Positions 8,084 through 16,087 of a stretch of DNA of 64,000 nt are shown here, piece by piece (position 1 is the first letter of the stretch; the number at the start of each line of letters is the position of its first letter). Position numbers and translations under genes: made by a program. Origin of the DNA: GCA-2748575 sp965222725 (GTDB lineage: Bacteria; Pseudomonadota; Gammaproteobacteria; Pseudomonadales; Ketobacteraceae); the NCBI GenBank assembly GCA_965222725.1, contig OZ244969.1, forward strand, positions 620,001-684,000, read 5' to 3'. The notes beneath the pieces are model-generated. The model did no database searches and was not told the DNA's origin. It saw only the letters and a program-made list of their open reading frames with translations.

Positions 8084-8393
8084 TTGCCCAGGCGTTCTGC
8101 CCAACCCACAAACGGCATGGACAAAGGTTTTTGAAATAACCCGCCAACCGAGCAACACAACCCAAACACTATAATACCTTACCAGTACTGGAACCGAAAA
8201 AGCGTACCCATACCAGCCAAGACACCGAGGGGACAGCAGTGCAACCCACTTCCACAGAACCTTCCCAGAAGAGAAATGTCTTTTATCTTTCCTGTTGCTC
8301 TGTGAACTTACCCAAGCACCAACGACGAACCCAAAGAGTTCATTGTCTTTTGTTTTTAAAAGAGCGCGGCAGCGCCCTTTTAGACTGCACCCA
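8084..8393 (-). other. cassette C28: no gene, family A
   Basis: A 310-bp body homologous to C8, C11, C14, C17 and C25. Small frames exist, but homologous frames shift between copies, so I do not call a gene. A hairpin lies at its cassette-sense 5' end (8358-8381). Confidence 0.7.
8358..8381 (-). terminator. terminator-like hairpin in C28
   Basis: AAAAGGGCGC-TGCC-GCGCTCTTTT in cassette sense (one G-T pair). It is followed by an A/T-rich stretch. Confidence 0.5.
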
Positions 8394-8445
8394 TAACACT
8401 TGGATAACCTGCGCCGCCAGGCGTCAGGTTGATACTTTTGTTAGG
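8394..8445 (-). repeat. attC of cassette C27
   Basis: Type TTGGAT / ATACTT. Its CCTAAC box supplies the TAA stop of the C27 gene. Confidence 0.95.
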
Positions 8446-8848
8446 CGCGACCTGCTCTTTTCCCAAATAGTCCAAGCAATGCAACCACCAATACTAGCCC
8501 TACTATACCACCTATAAAATAAGGCATACCAGCATATATGGATTCAGGAAAGATCAACCTATAGTTACCAAACCTAATGTTAATTGGCCCTCCTACAGAA
8601 GCTACTAGAACGTGTAGAACCAGAATAAAAAGATAAAATATCCTTGATTTCGGACCGAAGAATAAAGCTAGAAATACAAATCCCATACCGCGAATAACTT
8701 CAGGGAAATAGCTACATCCATCAAGAGCCATTTTAAATTCACTGCCAACACAACCACTGAATGGAACACTATATATGGGCAGCAATGCCCAGAACAAAAC
8801 AGCAACAGATATCGCGAACGCCCATCTAAAAACAAAAAGATATTTCAG
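8441..8848 (-). CDS. cassette C27: multi-pass membrane protein, probable CTG start
   Basis: The open frame has no ATG near its beginning. A CTG at 8848 lies 7 nt after an AGAGG ribosome binding site and gives a product starting MKYLFVFRWAFAIS with a typical membrane helix; a TTG at 8797 would cut into that helix. From CTG the protein is 135 aa with four hydrophobic segments, including YLFILVLHVLVASVG and GGIVGLVLVVALLGLF. The CTG may be a mutated ATG. The function is unknown. Confidence 0.55.
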   Translation of the reverse strand: MKYLFVFRWAFAISVAVLFWALLPIYSVPFSGCVGSEFKMALDGCSYFPEVIRGMGFVFLALFFGPKSRIFYLFILVLHVLVASVGGPINIRFGNYRLIFPESIYAGMPYFIGGIVGLVLVVALLGLFGKRAGRA

Positions 8849-8877
8849 ACTTATACCTCTGTGAACTTACCCTAGCC

Positions 8878-8929
8878 TAACACTTAGGTAAACTGCGCCG
8901 CCAGGCGTCAGTTTGACCTGTTTGTTATG
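8878..8929 (-). repeat. attC of cassette C26
   Basis: Variant TTAGGTAAACTG / CAGTTTGACCTG. Confidence 0.95.
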
Positions 8930-8938
8930 TTAAGATTA

Positions 8939-9364
8939 CTAATTACCTTTTTCATATTTTTCAAAAAGGTATTTCTCACTACATTTAACCCACAACATTG
9001 AATGATAGATATTCGATACCTCATCAAGCCAATCTTTAACTCTTGTCACTTCATCTTTCTCAATTCTTCCGCTTCTGCGGAGACTGCTATTTTCATTGCA
9101 TACCCACATATTTCCTGTATGTAGTACTCCATGGATACCCGCCACGATCCTTGAATCGATTTTTTCTTGTCCATTTATTTCACTGAAAAGCAGCCTCAAA
9201 CATTCAATTATTTCTAATAAGACCTCATCAGGAATTGGTCCGGTATATGGTTTTAGACTACCAAGAAATCCTTTGGACCAATCTTCGCTAATTGGCGTAA
9301 ATGCCCCATGAACCATTAGCTTTCGCTTGGCTTCATTTGTATCCATTAGATCATTCCAACTCAC
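8939..9364 (-). CDS. cassette C26: unknown helical protein
   Basis: 141 aa from a GTG start (or 135 aa from ATG at 9346). Predicted mostly helical (EVLLEIIECLRLLFSEI, RVKDWLDEVSNIYHSMLW), soluble and acidic. No family is recognised; the size and character would fit an immunity-like or adaptor protein, which is only a guess. The stop lies 9 bp before attC. Confidence 0.65.
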   Translation of the reverse strand: MSWNDLMDTNEAKRKLMVHGAFTPISEDWSKGFLGSLKPYTGPIPDEVLLEIIECLRLLFSEINGQEKIDSRIVAGIHGVLHTGNMWVCNENSSLRRSGRIEKDEVTRVKDWLDEVSNIYHSMLWVKCSEKYLFEKYEKGN

Positions 9365-9368
9365 AACA

Positions 9369-9420
9369 TAACACTTAGGTAGCCTGCGCCGCCAGGCGTC
9401 AGGCTGACCTGATTGTTATG
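9369..9420 (-). repeat. attC of cassette C25
   Basis: Type TTAGGTAGCCTG / CAGGCTGACCTGA. Confidence 0.95.
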
Positions 9421-9734
9421 TTGCCCAGGCGTTCTGCCCAACCCACGATTGGCTTGAACAAAGGTTTTTAAAAAAGGAACCCACAAACCGAGCAACACAA
9501 CACAAACTTTACAATACCTGACCAATGTTGGGAACGAAAAAGGCGTACCCAGACCAACGAAGACACCTAGGGAACAGCAGTACAACCCACTTCCACAGCA
9601 CCTGACCAGAAGAGAAATGTCTTTTATCCTTCCTGTTGCTCAGTGAACTGACCCAAGCCCCAACGACGCACCCGAAGAGCTCATTGTCTTTTGTTTTTAA
9701 AAGAGCGCGGCAGCGCCCTTTTAGACCGCTCCCA
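9421..9734 (-). other. cassette C25: no gene, family A
   Basis: Close homologue of C14 and C8. A frame reading YCCSLGVFVGLGTPFSFPTL continues through attC as SLTPGGAGYLS without a ribosome binding site, so I treat it as accidental. Confidence 0.7.
9709..9732 (-). terminator. terminator-like hairpin in C25
   Basis: Same 10-bp stem and TGCC loop as in C28, ending 2 bp from the neighbouring attC. Confidence 0.5.
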
Positions 9735-9786
9735 TAACACTTAGGTAACCTGCGCCGCTAGGCGTCAGGTTGACCTTTTTGTTAGA
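9735..9786 (-). repeat. attC of cassette C24
   Basis: Type TTAGGTAACCTG / CAGGTTGACCTTT with a CGCTAGGCG tip. Confidence 0.95.
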
Positions 9787-9792
9787 ACAATT

Positions 9793-10197
9793 TTAATCAC
9801 GGGCTTTCCGCATGTAACGAACTATTGCGGCCTCATACTTATTTAACGGTTCTTTACCTACGGTTAGCGCCTCTGAATCTAACTTCATTTGGGCCCTTAC
9901 TGAATCTTCATATAATTCTAATTCATCTTTTTCAAGTTGAGCCCAATAACCATCACGATTTGGGTCAATCCTACATTTTCTAGGAAGAGTTTCTTTAACA
10001 ATTATTGACCCATTAGAATAAAACTTATTGTCATATATACATCCATTTATCTTTCCCCGATCTATTACAAGCTCCCATGGAAACTCCTTTTGATTAAGAC
10101 CGTCGTCCTTTTCGTCTTTGGCTTCAGCATATACAGAAGACGAAAATAGAAAAAGTAATGCGATTATTCCTATTATCATTACGGACCACCTTTTCAC
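9793..10197 (-). CDS. cassette C24: secreted DUF1496-like protein
   Basis: 134 aa with a clear signal peptide (MKRWSVMIIGIIALLFLFSS, cleavage after VYA at about 24), so exported. The core GCIYDNKFYSNGSII plus KCR resembles the DUF1496 motif (Cys, then YSxGSxI). The C-terminal half is charged and helical. The start is GTG at 10197. The gene ends 6 bp before attC. A periplasmic or secreted role of unknown nature is likely. Confidence 0.65.
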   Translation of the reverse strand: MKRWSVMIIGIIALLFLFSSSVYAEAKDEKDDGLNQKEFPWELVIDRGKINGCIYDNKFYSNGSIIVKETLPRKCRIDPNRDGYWAQLEKDELELYEDSVRAQMKLDSEALTVGKEPLNKYEAAIVRYMRKARD

Positions 10198-10201
10198 GTT
10201 C

Positions 10202-10253
10202 TAACACTTGGGTAACCTGCGCCGCCAGGCGTCAGGTTGACACTTTTGTTATG
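10202..10253 (-). repeat. attC of cassette C23
   Basis: Type TTGGGT / ACACTT. It gives the TAA stop of the C23 gene. Confidence 0.95.
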
Positions 10254-10650
10254 TTAACAACCTTATTTCAATATTTTTAAAGTATTTAATCATTAGATCC
10301 CAGCGAAGCTCTGAAGCTTGGAAAAATTCCTCTCTCCAATCCGGGCATCTTTTAAAATACTCCTCTGATGCGGCCGCTAAGAACTTATCAATTTCTTGAG
10401 ACTCAAACATTACTCCATATTTTTGGAAGTGAGACTCATAGTCTTTAATGACCTTGTAAGATACAAAATCGCCAATTTCTTTTAAGGTGTTACAAAGAGT
10501 CTGGTGTAAATTCATACTATATGTAAAGAAATGATCCCAACCTTCCATGTCTGCAATAGACTCTAGGTAAGCTACCACATATACCATATTTTCATTATCA
10601 GTCAGGCTCTCACCTTTTAAGCCCTTTTCGAGGATATCGTTAACATCCAT
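10249..10650 (-). CDS. cassette C23: DUF4375/DMP19-like protein
   Basis: 133 aa, helical and acidic. The segment VYVVAYLESIADMEGWDHFF followed by LCNTLKEIGDFVS resembles the DUF4375 family, whose member DMP19 is a DNA-mimic protein. The similarity is from memory and moderate. Soluble, with no signal peptide. ATG start at 10650; TAA is supplied by attC. Confidence 0.6.
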   Translation of the reverse strand: MDVNDILEKGLKGESLTDNENMVYVVAYLESIADMEGWDHFFTYSMNLHQTLCNTLKEIGDFVSYKVIKDYESHFQKYGVMFESQEIDKFLAAASEEYFKRCPDWREEFFQASELRWDLMIKYFKNIEIRLLT

Positions 10651-10672
10651 TTTCTGATCCCACCAGACAACA

Positions 10673-10724
10673 TAACACTTGGATAACCTGCGCCGCCAGG
10701 CGTCAGGTTGATACTTTTGTTATG
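10673..10724 (-). repeat. attC of cassette C22
   Basis: Type TTGGAT / ATACTT. Confidence 0.95.
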
Positions 10725-10771
10725 TGAAACTTTACATCTATATCCAATTTAGTTTTATGACTAACTTTTTG

Positions 10772-11050
10772 TTAATTACTTTGGGTACATACTAAATGAA
10801 GCATACAATACTTATCCCGTACACATACGCCCCCACACCAAACACCTTTCATTCCCTTAACTAATACGAATTCCTCTTCTTTCAATTGTTCCAATATCAC
10901 ATGCTTATCCCCGCCCGATATAGTTTCTTTTATATCATCAATCTCCCATTTTTCTATACATTTTTCAGGAGCTTCATGAAAGTTTCTTGCTGGTGCTTGA
11001 GATACATAAGTGCCACCATCAAAATCGATTAACAACGTATATAAATTCAT
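10772..11050 (-). CDS. cassette C22: small protein of a cassette-associated family
   Basis: 92 aa starting MNLYTLLIDFDGGTYVSQ. This opening resembles small hypothetical proteins that I associate with integron cassettes. It has four cysteines (ICEK..., VWCGGVCV, YCML, VCT), three of them in the C-terminal third, compatible with metal binding or disulphides. Soluble. The stop lies 47 bp before attC. The function is unknown. Confidence 0.65.
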   Translation of the reverse strand: MNLYTLLIDFDGGTYVSQAPARNFHEAPEKCIEKWEIDDIKETISGGDKHVILEQLKEEEFVLVKGMKGVWCGGVCVRDKYCMLHLVCTQSN

Positions 11051-11077
11051 TATTTATTACCTAGACTTTCGGCCACA

Positions 11078-11129
11078 TAACACTTGGATAACCTGCACCG
11101 CCAGGTGTCAGGTTGATACTTTTGTTAGC
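11078..11129 (-). repeat. attC of cassette C21
   Basis: Tip variant GCACCGCCAGGTGTC: both arms of the central stem are changed together (C-G to T-A type), keeping the hairpin. Confidence 0.95.
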
Positions 11130-11142
11130 CAAACGCCTGCTC

Positions 11143-11514
11143 TTACAATTCAAGTTGGCTCACATCATAATCTATATTGATATTTCTCAATATTCTCTGC
11201 ATATCACTTACAGACATCCCCTCAACCAAGGTACCATTTTCCATGTTGAGGATGAAATAACCGTAATCTTTGGAAATATTTTTCTCATCAAGATCATATT
11301 TCTGCGGTTCTTTTCTATAGCCGATGATGTGTGACTTCTCTATCGCATAATCTGTGATGTATGAATCTACAACAGGTTTATCTCCCTTGACTATCCATGT
11401 GTTGTATTTGTTAGTGGAAGCGTATGCGTATCCATTTTCAATCTCCTCGTAAACATCTGGAGCACATGCAGATAGCAAAAATATACTTAATGACAGCACG
11501 AAAATTGATTTCAT
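11143..11514 (-). CDS. cassette C21: lipoprotein, DUF3997-like
   Basis: 123 aa starting MKSIFVLSLSIFLLSAC, a lipoprotein signal with Cys at 17 (lipobox LSAC). A frame extension upstream would begin inside the neighbouring attC and is rejected. The mature part (ENGYAYASTNKYNTWIV, SYITDYAIEKSHIIGYR) resembles DUF3997 lipoproteins. It is probably membrane-anchored in the envelope. The function is unknown. Confidence 0.7.
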   Translation of the reverse strand: MKSIFVLSLSIFLLSACAPDVYEEIENGYAYASTNKYNTWIVKGDKPVVDSYITDYAIEKSHIIGYRKEPQKYDLDEKNISKDYGYFILNMENGTLVEGMSVSDMQRILRNINIDYDVSQLEL

Positions 11515-11538
11515 ATATCTTGCACCGTTTATACTGGC

Positions 11539-11590
11539 TAACACTTGGGTAACCTGCGCCGCCAGGCGTCAGGTTGACACTTTTGTTATA
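11539..11590 (-). repeat. attC of cassette C20
   Basis: Type TTGGGT / ACACTT. The gene enters it and uses its internal TGA. Confidence 0.95.
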
Positions 11591-11898
11591 TGATCCAACC
11601 TATTATAGAAGAGAACAAAGCCATAAAGCTTTATAAGTAACAAACACAATATCGTAGCGTTTGCTACTGATAGCATCTCAATAAATCTATCACTTAAATG
11701 ATTATAGTTCTTTAGACCCATATAGAATTCAGTTAGCTTAGCTATATTCCAAATAGGATAACCGTGGCTATTTAAAGTTGCATCATATGTAATATTGCTA
11801 TTAAGTGAAGGCCAATACCCAGGCATTCTCGGCATAGAAACTCGGCTTTCAAGGGATATGATACCTGAAAACAAAAGAAGAAAAAGAATATACTTCAT
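11569..11898 (-). CDS. cassette C20: membrane-associated protein ending in ITKVST
   Basis: 109 aa. The N-terminus is hydrophobic (MKYILFLLLFSGIISLESR, signal peptide or anchor) and a second hydrophobic helix lies at about 79-97 (ANATILCLLLIKLYGFVLF). The intervening 55 residues would be periplasmic. The C-terminal ITKVST and TGA stop come from attC. ATG start at 11898. No family is recognised. Confidence 0.6.
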   Translation of the reverse strand: MKYILFLLLFSGIISLESRVSMPRMPGYWPSLNSNITYDATLNSHGYPIWNIAKLTEFYMGLKNYNHLSDRFIEMLSVANATILCLLLIKLYGFVLFYNRLDHITKVST

Positions 11899-11971
11899 TC
11901 CGTTTTTCCTTCCATATGCCTTTATCTTCTCCTTAAGAACTTTTATTCAACACGGAAAGCAGCCGCACATA

Positions 11972-12023
11972 TAACACTAAACTAACCTGCGCCGCCAGGC
12001 GTCAGGTTGAGTGATTTGTTAGG
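11972..12023 (-). repeat. attC of cassette C19
   Basis: Variant CTAAACTAACCTG / CAGGTTGAGTGA with a weaker outer stem. Confidence 0.93.
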
Positions 12024-12296
12024 GCAAGAGTGCCAGAATTTACCACCCAACACCACTACCGCCCCAACTCAAGGTTTTTATGTTTTTACCAACACAACGA
12101 AGCCCAAAAACTGACGGCTACCGAACGGTACTTAAAGACGCAAAGAGAGGAAGTGAAGGACTGTTTTGAAACCCAAAAAGCGTACTCGCATTAACTTGCT
12201 CAAATGCCGCACTCTTAGGCTACCTCTTTTTGAACCAGCTTAAGAACTCATACTGTTTTTAATCTTTTGTCTTTTTAATCCCGCCAGCGGATGCCC
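12024..12296 (-). other. cassette C19: no gene, distant family C
   Basis: It shares the 5' end (cassette sense) with C12 and C34, including the AAAAGACAAAAG tract and the sequence around TTCTTAAGCTGG. The rest is diverged. No reading frame of note. A short hairpin CCGC-TG-GCGG lies at about 12281-12290. Confidence 0.55.
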
Positions 12297-12348
12297 TAAC
12301 ACTTGAGTAACCTGCGCCGCCAGGCGTCAGGTTGACTTGATTGTTAGA
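12297..12348 (-). repeat. attC of cassette C18
   Basis: Type TTGAGTAACCTG / CAGGTTGACTTGA. Confidence 0.95.
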
Positions 12349-12722
12349 TGATGAGCGGTGCAGCAAACTGAAACTTGCGCTTTTGAAAGCGTGAAATACT
12401 CATGCCCGCCAGTACACCACCCAACTTTAATATTGTACGTTAAAGCGCCCAGTTTAAACCTGCCAGTTACCTGAGGCTACCCGGAATGCCCACAAAAACC
12501 GTAGAAAGAACGTACGAGCAAAGACGCTGGATACATTGAGTTTACACCAAACGGAATTTAGAACACAAAGCGAAGACGTCATGACATTTAAATCCCTTTT
12601 ACCGTTATCAAAGGCAACCAGCCTTCCAGTTCCTTTCTCATAACAAGCTGCAAAGTCCTACTGGTATTTATCTCTTAGGTTGTTCTCTCAACGAGGAAAA
12701 TACACGAACCAAATCACTCATC
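12349..12722 (-). other. cassette C18: no intact gene, family B
   Basis: Homologue of C32 and C13. The short frame before attC reads KLGGVLAGMSISRFQKRK and ends at the attC TAA. The upstream shared frame reads LWAFRVASGNWQV then a stop. No single gene spans both. Confidence 0.5.
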
Positions 12723-12774
12723 TAACACTTGGATAACCTGCGCCGCCAGGCGTCAGGTTGATGCATTGGTTATG
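12723..12774 (-). repeat. attC of cassette C17
   Basis: Type TTGGAT / ATGCAT with an end GGTTA instead of TGTTA. Confidence 0.93.
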
Positions 12775-13084
12775 TTGCCCCGGTGTACTAACAACCCCAT
12801 AGAATGAGGGTTACCAAAATAGGGTTTTAAGTAGCCCCCCAACCGAACAACGCCATTGAGGTGCATAATACTTGAACAATGGGAGAACCGAAAGGGCGTA
12901 CCCAGACCAACGAAGACACCGAGCGCACCACGGTACAACCCATTTCCACCTGCTTCAACAAGAACCCCTTCTTGGTTTTCCATGTTGCTCCGTGAACTGG
13001 CCCAAGCCACAACGACGAACCTAAGGAACTCATTGTTTCTTGTCTTTTAAAAGAGTGCGGCAGCACACTTTTAGACGGCACCCA
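12775..13084 (-). other. cassette C17: no gene, family A (diverged)
   Basis: The most diverged family A copy. A frame reading MSSLGSSLWLGPVHGATWKTKK is open on the minus strand but shifts frame relative to C14 and C11 and lacks a ribosome binding site. Its terminator-like hairpin carries paired changes that keep the stem. Confidence 0.65.
13049..13072 (-). terminator. terminator-like hairpin in C17 with compensatory changes
   Basis: The stem reads GTGC/GCAC where the other five copies have GCGC/GCGC, so pairing is kept while the sequence changes. Confidence 0.55.
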
Positions 13085-13136
13085 TAACACTTGGGTAACC
13101 TGCACCGCCAGGTGTCAGGTTGACACGATTGTTATG
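13085..13136 (-). repeat. attC of cassette C16
   Basis: Second site with the compensated GCACCGCCAGGTGTC tip. Confidence 0.95.
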
Positions 13137-13376
13137 GCCAGCACTGAACTCAAGATAATACTGCTGACCTGCGGACACACTGGAACAAAAAAGCCCAGAT
13201 GTGGCACGGAGCCTACCCTGAAAGAACGCTTGCGGTTTGGCCCCCGCCCCTTTTGCGGGGGCGACTCTGGCCCCTTTAAATACACTGAACCCAATCCATA
13301 AAAGTCATCATACTCGCAAAGGCCAATTTCCAGAGTACGTTTTGGTAAAACGCCATCTTTTACGGGCGTGACGGTA
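13137..13376 (-). other. cassette C16: no gene, unique
   Basis: This 240-bp body is unlike the other gene-less cassettes. It contains a strong GC hairpin, GCCCCCGCCCC-TTTT-GCGGGGGC, at about 13231-13253. The longest minus frame beginning with ATG is 26 codons and is not called. Confidence 0.6.
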
Positions 13377-13428
13377 TAACACTTGAGTAACCTGCGCCGC
13401 CAGGCGTCAGGTTGACGCGTTTGTTATG
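13377..13428 (-). repeat. attC of cassette C15
   Basis: Type TTGAGTAACCTG / CAGGTTGACGCGT. The gene uses its internal TGA. Confidence 0.95.
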
Positions 13429-14030
13429 AAACTCCGCTTACTAGGTTTATCATGCTCGCGTATAAACTCACTTAGCGAATCACAAATCAGGAGGAGATGG
13501 CTATACTCAAGGTTGATGTAGAAATACTCCTCGCCCGGCGCAATTGATTCATAAACATAACGCCACAGGTGGAAAGCATTAGACGATCGTTTAAGAACCG
13601 ACTTGATATCCTTCTTCTCATCTTTCGACCCTTTAAAGTCATGCAGTTTTGGAGCATCCGCTCCGGAGATTGTATAAGCTGTTCTTACTGTGTATAGGTT
13701 TTCTGGGCCCGCGACTAACAACTTATGTTTGTATTTATCTTCGATTAATTTTTTTACATTTTGCGGCAAACCTTTATACAGCCCCCATAAATTATGGGTT
13801 TCAGGCACACTAAGCCCAAGCCCTGCTCTGATTGATTTTAAATATAGCTCGAGAGCTAATGCCAGGTTTGTGGCAGAGCTTACTATACCAGCGGGTTCCT
13901 TCATCGCCTCAACCAATCCTTGATTCAAACCCTTAGCCAATACATTCAAATAGGGTTTTGCAAGCTTTAAAAAGGATTCTGCACAATTATAAGCAAACCT
14001 AAAATCTCTATACTTTTCTTTCTTCGCCAT
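13407..14030 (-). CDS. cassette C15: HEPN-like protein
   Basis: 207 aa, helical and soluble. TNLALALELYLKSIRAGLGL with ETHNLWGLYKGLP (54-89) and RSSNAFHLWRYVYE (148-161) have the look of a HEPN domain. R148-x5-H154 matches the R-x(4-6)-H active motif of HEPN ribonucleases. Such proteins act as toxins or abortive-infection effectors in other systems; here that is inference. No partner antitoxin is obvious in the neighbouring cassettes. The last six residues (ITNAST) and the TGA come from attC. It is the second largest cassette gene after C36 and C35. Confidence 0.6.
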   Translation of the reverse strand: MAKKEKYRDFRFAYNCAESFLKLAKPYLNVLAKGLNQGLVEAMKEPAGIVSSATNLALALELYLKSIRAGLGLSVPETHNLWGLYKGLPQNVKKLIEDKYKHKLLVAGPENLYTVRTAYTISGADAPKLHDFKGSKDEKKDIKSVLKRSSNAFHLWRYVYESIAPGEEYFYINLEYSHLLLICDSLSEFIREHDKPSKRSFITNAST

Positions 14031-14058
14031 ACTGTAAATCGCACATAGTCAAACTTCA

Positions 14059-14110
14059 TAACACTGAGGTAGCCTGCGCCGTCAGGCGTCAGGCTGACCT
14101 GATTGTTATG
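14059..14110 (-). repeat. attC of cassette C14
   Basis: Type CTGAGGTAGCCTG / CAGGCTGACCTGA with a CCGTCAGGC tip. Confidence 0.95.
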
Positions 14111-14419
14111 TTGCCCAGGCGTTCTGCCCAATCCACAATTGGCTTGAACAAAGGTTTTAAGGAACCCACCAACCGAGCAACACAACACAAACTTTACAAT
14201 ACCCGACCAATGTTGGGAACGAAAAAGGCGTACCCAGACCAACGAAGGCACCGAGGGAACAGCAGTACAACCCACTTCCACAGAACCTTCCCAGAAGAGA
14301 AATGTCTTTTTTACTTCCTGTTGCCCAGTGAACTGAACCGAGCCCCAACGACGCACCCGAAGAGTTCATTGTCTTTTGTTTTTAAAAGAGCGCGGCAGCG
14401 CCCTTTTAGACCGCTCCCA
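14111..14419 (-). other. cassette C14: no gene, family A
   Basis: Representative family A copy. A 70-codon frame (MNSSGASLGLGSVHWATG...) is present, but its frame is not kept in the homologues and no ribosome binding site precedes it. Confidence 0.65.
14384..14407 (-). terminator. terminator-like hairpin in C14
   Basis: AAAAGGGCGC-TGCC-GCGCTCTTTT in cassette sense, 13 bp inside the cassette. Confidence 0.5.
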
Positions 14420-14471
14420 TAACACTTGAGTAACCTGCGCCGCCAGGCGTCAGGTTGACTTGATTGTTAGA
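14420..14471 (-). repeat. attC of cassette C13
   Basis: Type TTGAGTAACCTG / CAGGTTGACTTGA, identical in type to the C18 site, which also ends a family B cassette. Confidence 0.95.
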
Positions 14472-14846
14472 TGATGAACGGTGAAGACAACGTAAAGTTG
14501 CGCTGAATAATGCGTGAAATACCCATACCCGCCAGTGCACCACCCAACTTTAAAAATGTGCGTTTAAGCGCTTAGTTTAAACCTGCCAGTTACCTGAGGC
14601 TACCCGGAACGCCCAGAAAAGCCGTAAAAAAAACGCACGACCAAGGACGCTGGATATATTGGGTTTGCACCAAACGGAATTTAAAACACAAAACGAAGAC
14701 GCCATGACATTTAATTCCCTTTTGCCGTTACCGGAGGCAACCAGCTGTCCAGTTTTATTTTTTCAAAACCACCAACAGAGTGATACTGGGTTTATCTTTT
14801 GGATATTCGTCTCAACGAGCAAAATACACGAACCAAATCACTCATC
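14472..14846 (-). other. cassette C13: no intact gene, family B
   Basis: The short frame before attC reads LKRTFLKLGGALAGMGISR and ends at the attC TAA. Unlike C18 and C32, the codon before RT is AAA rather than TAA, so the frame is open slightly further. The upstream frame has FWAFRVASGNWQV. Confidence 0.5.
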
Positions 14847-14898
14847 TAACACTTAGGTAGCCTGCGCCGCCAGGCGTCAGGCTGACCTGATTGTTAGA
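14847..14898 (-). repeat. attC of cassette C12
   Basis: Type TTAGGTAGCCTG / CAGGCTGACCTGA. Confidence 0.95.
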
Positions 14899-15173
14899 GC
14901 AAGCCCCATACACTGAGCCACCTAACCCCAACAACCTACCAAATTAACTGTTTTTACTCTTTTCTTTGGGCCACGAAGAACAAAACGCGACCTCCACTTG
15001 AAGGCACGCAGAATAGGAATAATAAGAAGCGAAGGCCCCCTGTTTTTTACCATATGCGTACCCGAACTAACCAGCTCAATTTACCTGATCTGAATAGCGC
15101 TTTTTAAAACCAGCTTAAAAACCCATACGCTTTTGGTCTTTTGTCTTTTAACGGGCTTTTGCCCTGTGTGCTC
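14899..15173 (-). other. cassette C12: no gene, family C
   Basis: Homologous to C34 along its whole length, both ending in the same GAGCAAG...CCATACAC block next to attC. The hairpin GGGC-AAAA-GCCC lies at its cassette-sense 5' end (about 15153-15164). Confidence 0.65.
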
Positions 15174-15225
15174 TAACACTTAGGTAACTTGCGCCGCCAG
15201 GCGTCAAGTTGACCTGATTGTTATG
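15174..15225 (-). repeat. attC of cassette C11
   Basis: Type TTAGGTAACTTG / CAAGTTGACCTGA. Confidence 0.95.
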
Positions 15226-15534
15226 TTGCCCAGGCGTTCTGTCCAACTCATAAACGGATTGAACAATTGCTTTTAGAAAGGAACCCGCCAACCGAGCAAC
15301 ACAACCCAAACCTTACAATACCTGACCAATGCTGGGAACGAAAAAGGCGTACCCAGACCAACCAAAACACCGAGCGCACCACGGTACAACCCATTTCCAC
15401 CTTCTCCCGCAAGAATCCCTTCTTGGTTTTCCATGTTGCTCTGTGAACTGGCCCTAGCCCCAACGACGAACCCAAGGAATTCATTGTTTTTGTCTTTTAA
15501 AAGAGCGCGGCAGCGCCCTTTTCGACCGCTCCCA
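15226..15534 (-). other. cassette C11: no gene, family A
   Basis: Intermediate between C14 and C17. A frame MNSLGSSLGLGPVHRATWKTKK is open for 78 codons, but the downstream reading differs from C14 by frame. Confidence 0.65.
15499..15522 (-). terminator. terminator-like hairpin in C11
   Basis: Same 10-bp stem and TGCC loop as in C14. Confidence 0.5.
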
Positions 15535-15586
15535 TAACACTTGGGTAACCTGCGCCGCCAGGCGTCAGGTTGACACTTTTGTTAGG
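15535..15586 (-). repeat. attC of cassette C10
   Basis: Type TTGGGT / ACACTT. Its box gives the TAA stop of the gene. Confidence 0.95.
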
Positions 15587-16022
15587 CTAACTTTTCTTCA
15601 AATTCCTTATACAATACCGCAATCTCTGCAATACTTAAGGAAGACTTTAAAACACTAGCCTCTTTAGAACCAAACAAAGTGTCTGGAGTAACGTATCTTA
15701 TGGCCATAGAGCTAGGTGTTTCATATACCTTACGGATATATTCATACTTAATCTCATGCCTCATTCCATCTATATCACAGATATGAATAGTATTATCTGA
15801 AATCATCAAGACCGGTCTTGTAATATTTCTGAGAGACAAAACAAGAAACACAAGCATCACTACTAAGACGCTTATGTAAGCGCTTAGATATTCCAATATA
15901 AAATCCCCAGAATCTATTTGTCCCCCGTTGTTCACAGGCAACAATACGGCACCCAAGAATAATAAAAGGAAAAACCAAATAAACACTCTTTTCCTGCTCT
16001 TAAATCGTCCGTTGATTATCAT
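15582..16022 (-). CDS. cassette C10: two-helix membrane protein with PH-like domain
   Basis: 146 aa. Membrane helices lie at about 13-30 (FIWFFLLLFLGAVLLPV) and 46-66 (YLSAYISVLVVMLVFLVLSL). The soluble part VLMISDNTIHICDIDGMRHEIKYEYI has the strand spacing of bacterial PH-like domains. The ATG is preceded by GGAG at good spacing. The stop is in attC. C35 and C2 have the same general architecture. The function is unknown. Confidence 0.7.
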   Translation of the reverse strand: MIINGRFKSRKRVFIWFFLLLFLGAVLLPVNNGGQIDSGDFILEYLSAYISVLVVMLVFLVLSLRNITRPVLMISDNTIHICDIDGMRHEIKYEYIRKVYETPSSMAIRYVTPDTLFGSKEASVLKSSLSIAEIAVLYKEFEEKLA

Positions 16023-16035
16023 ACCCTCTCCAGCC

Positions 16036-16087
16036 TAACACTTGAGTAACTTGCGCCGCCAGGCGTCAAGTTGACGCGTTTGTTAAA
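16036..16087 (-). repeat. attC of cassette C9
   Basis: Type TTGAGTAACTTG / CAAGTTGACGCGT. Confidence 0.95.

Noticed and set aside
9361..9585. Frames in family A cassettes reading into attC as SLTPGGAGYLS
   Set aside because: The frame is not conserved between the six copies and no start signal precedes it.
14111..14419. Family A cassettes as a 70-aa protein gene
   Set aside because: The homologous copies shift frame, so protein-level conservation is lacking.
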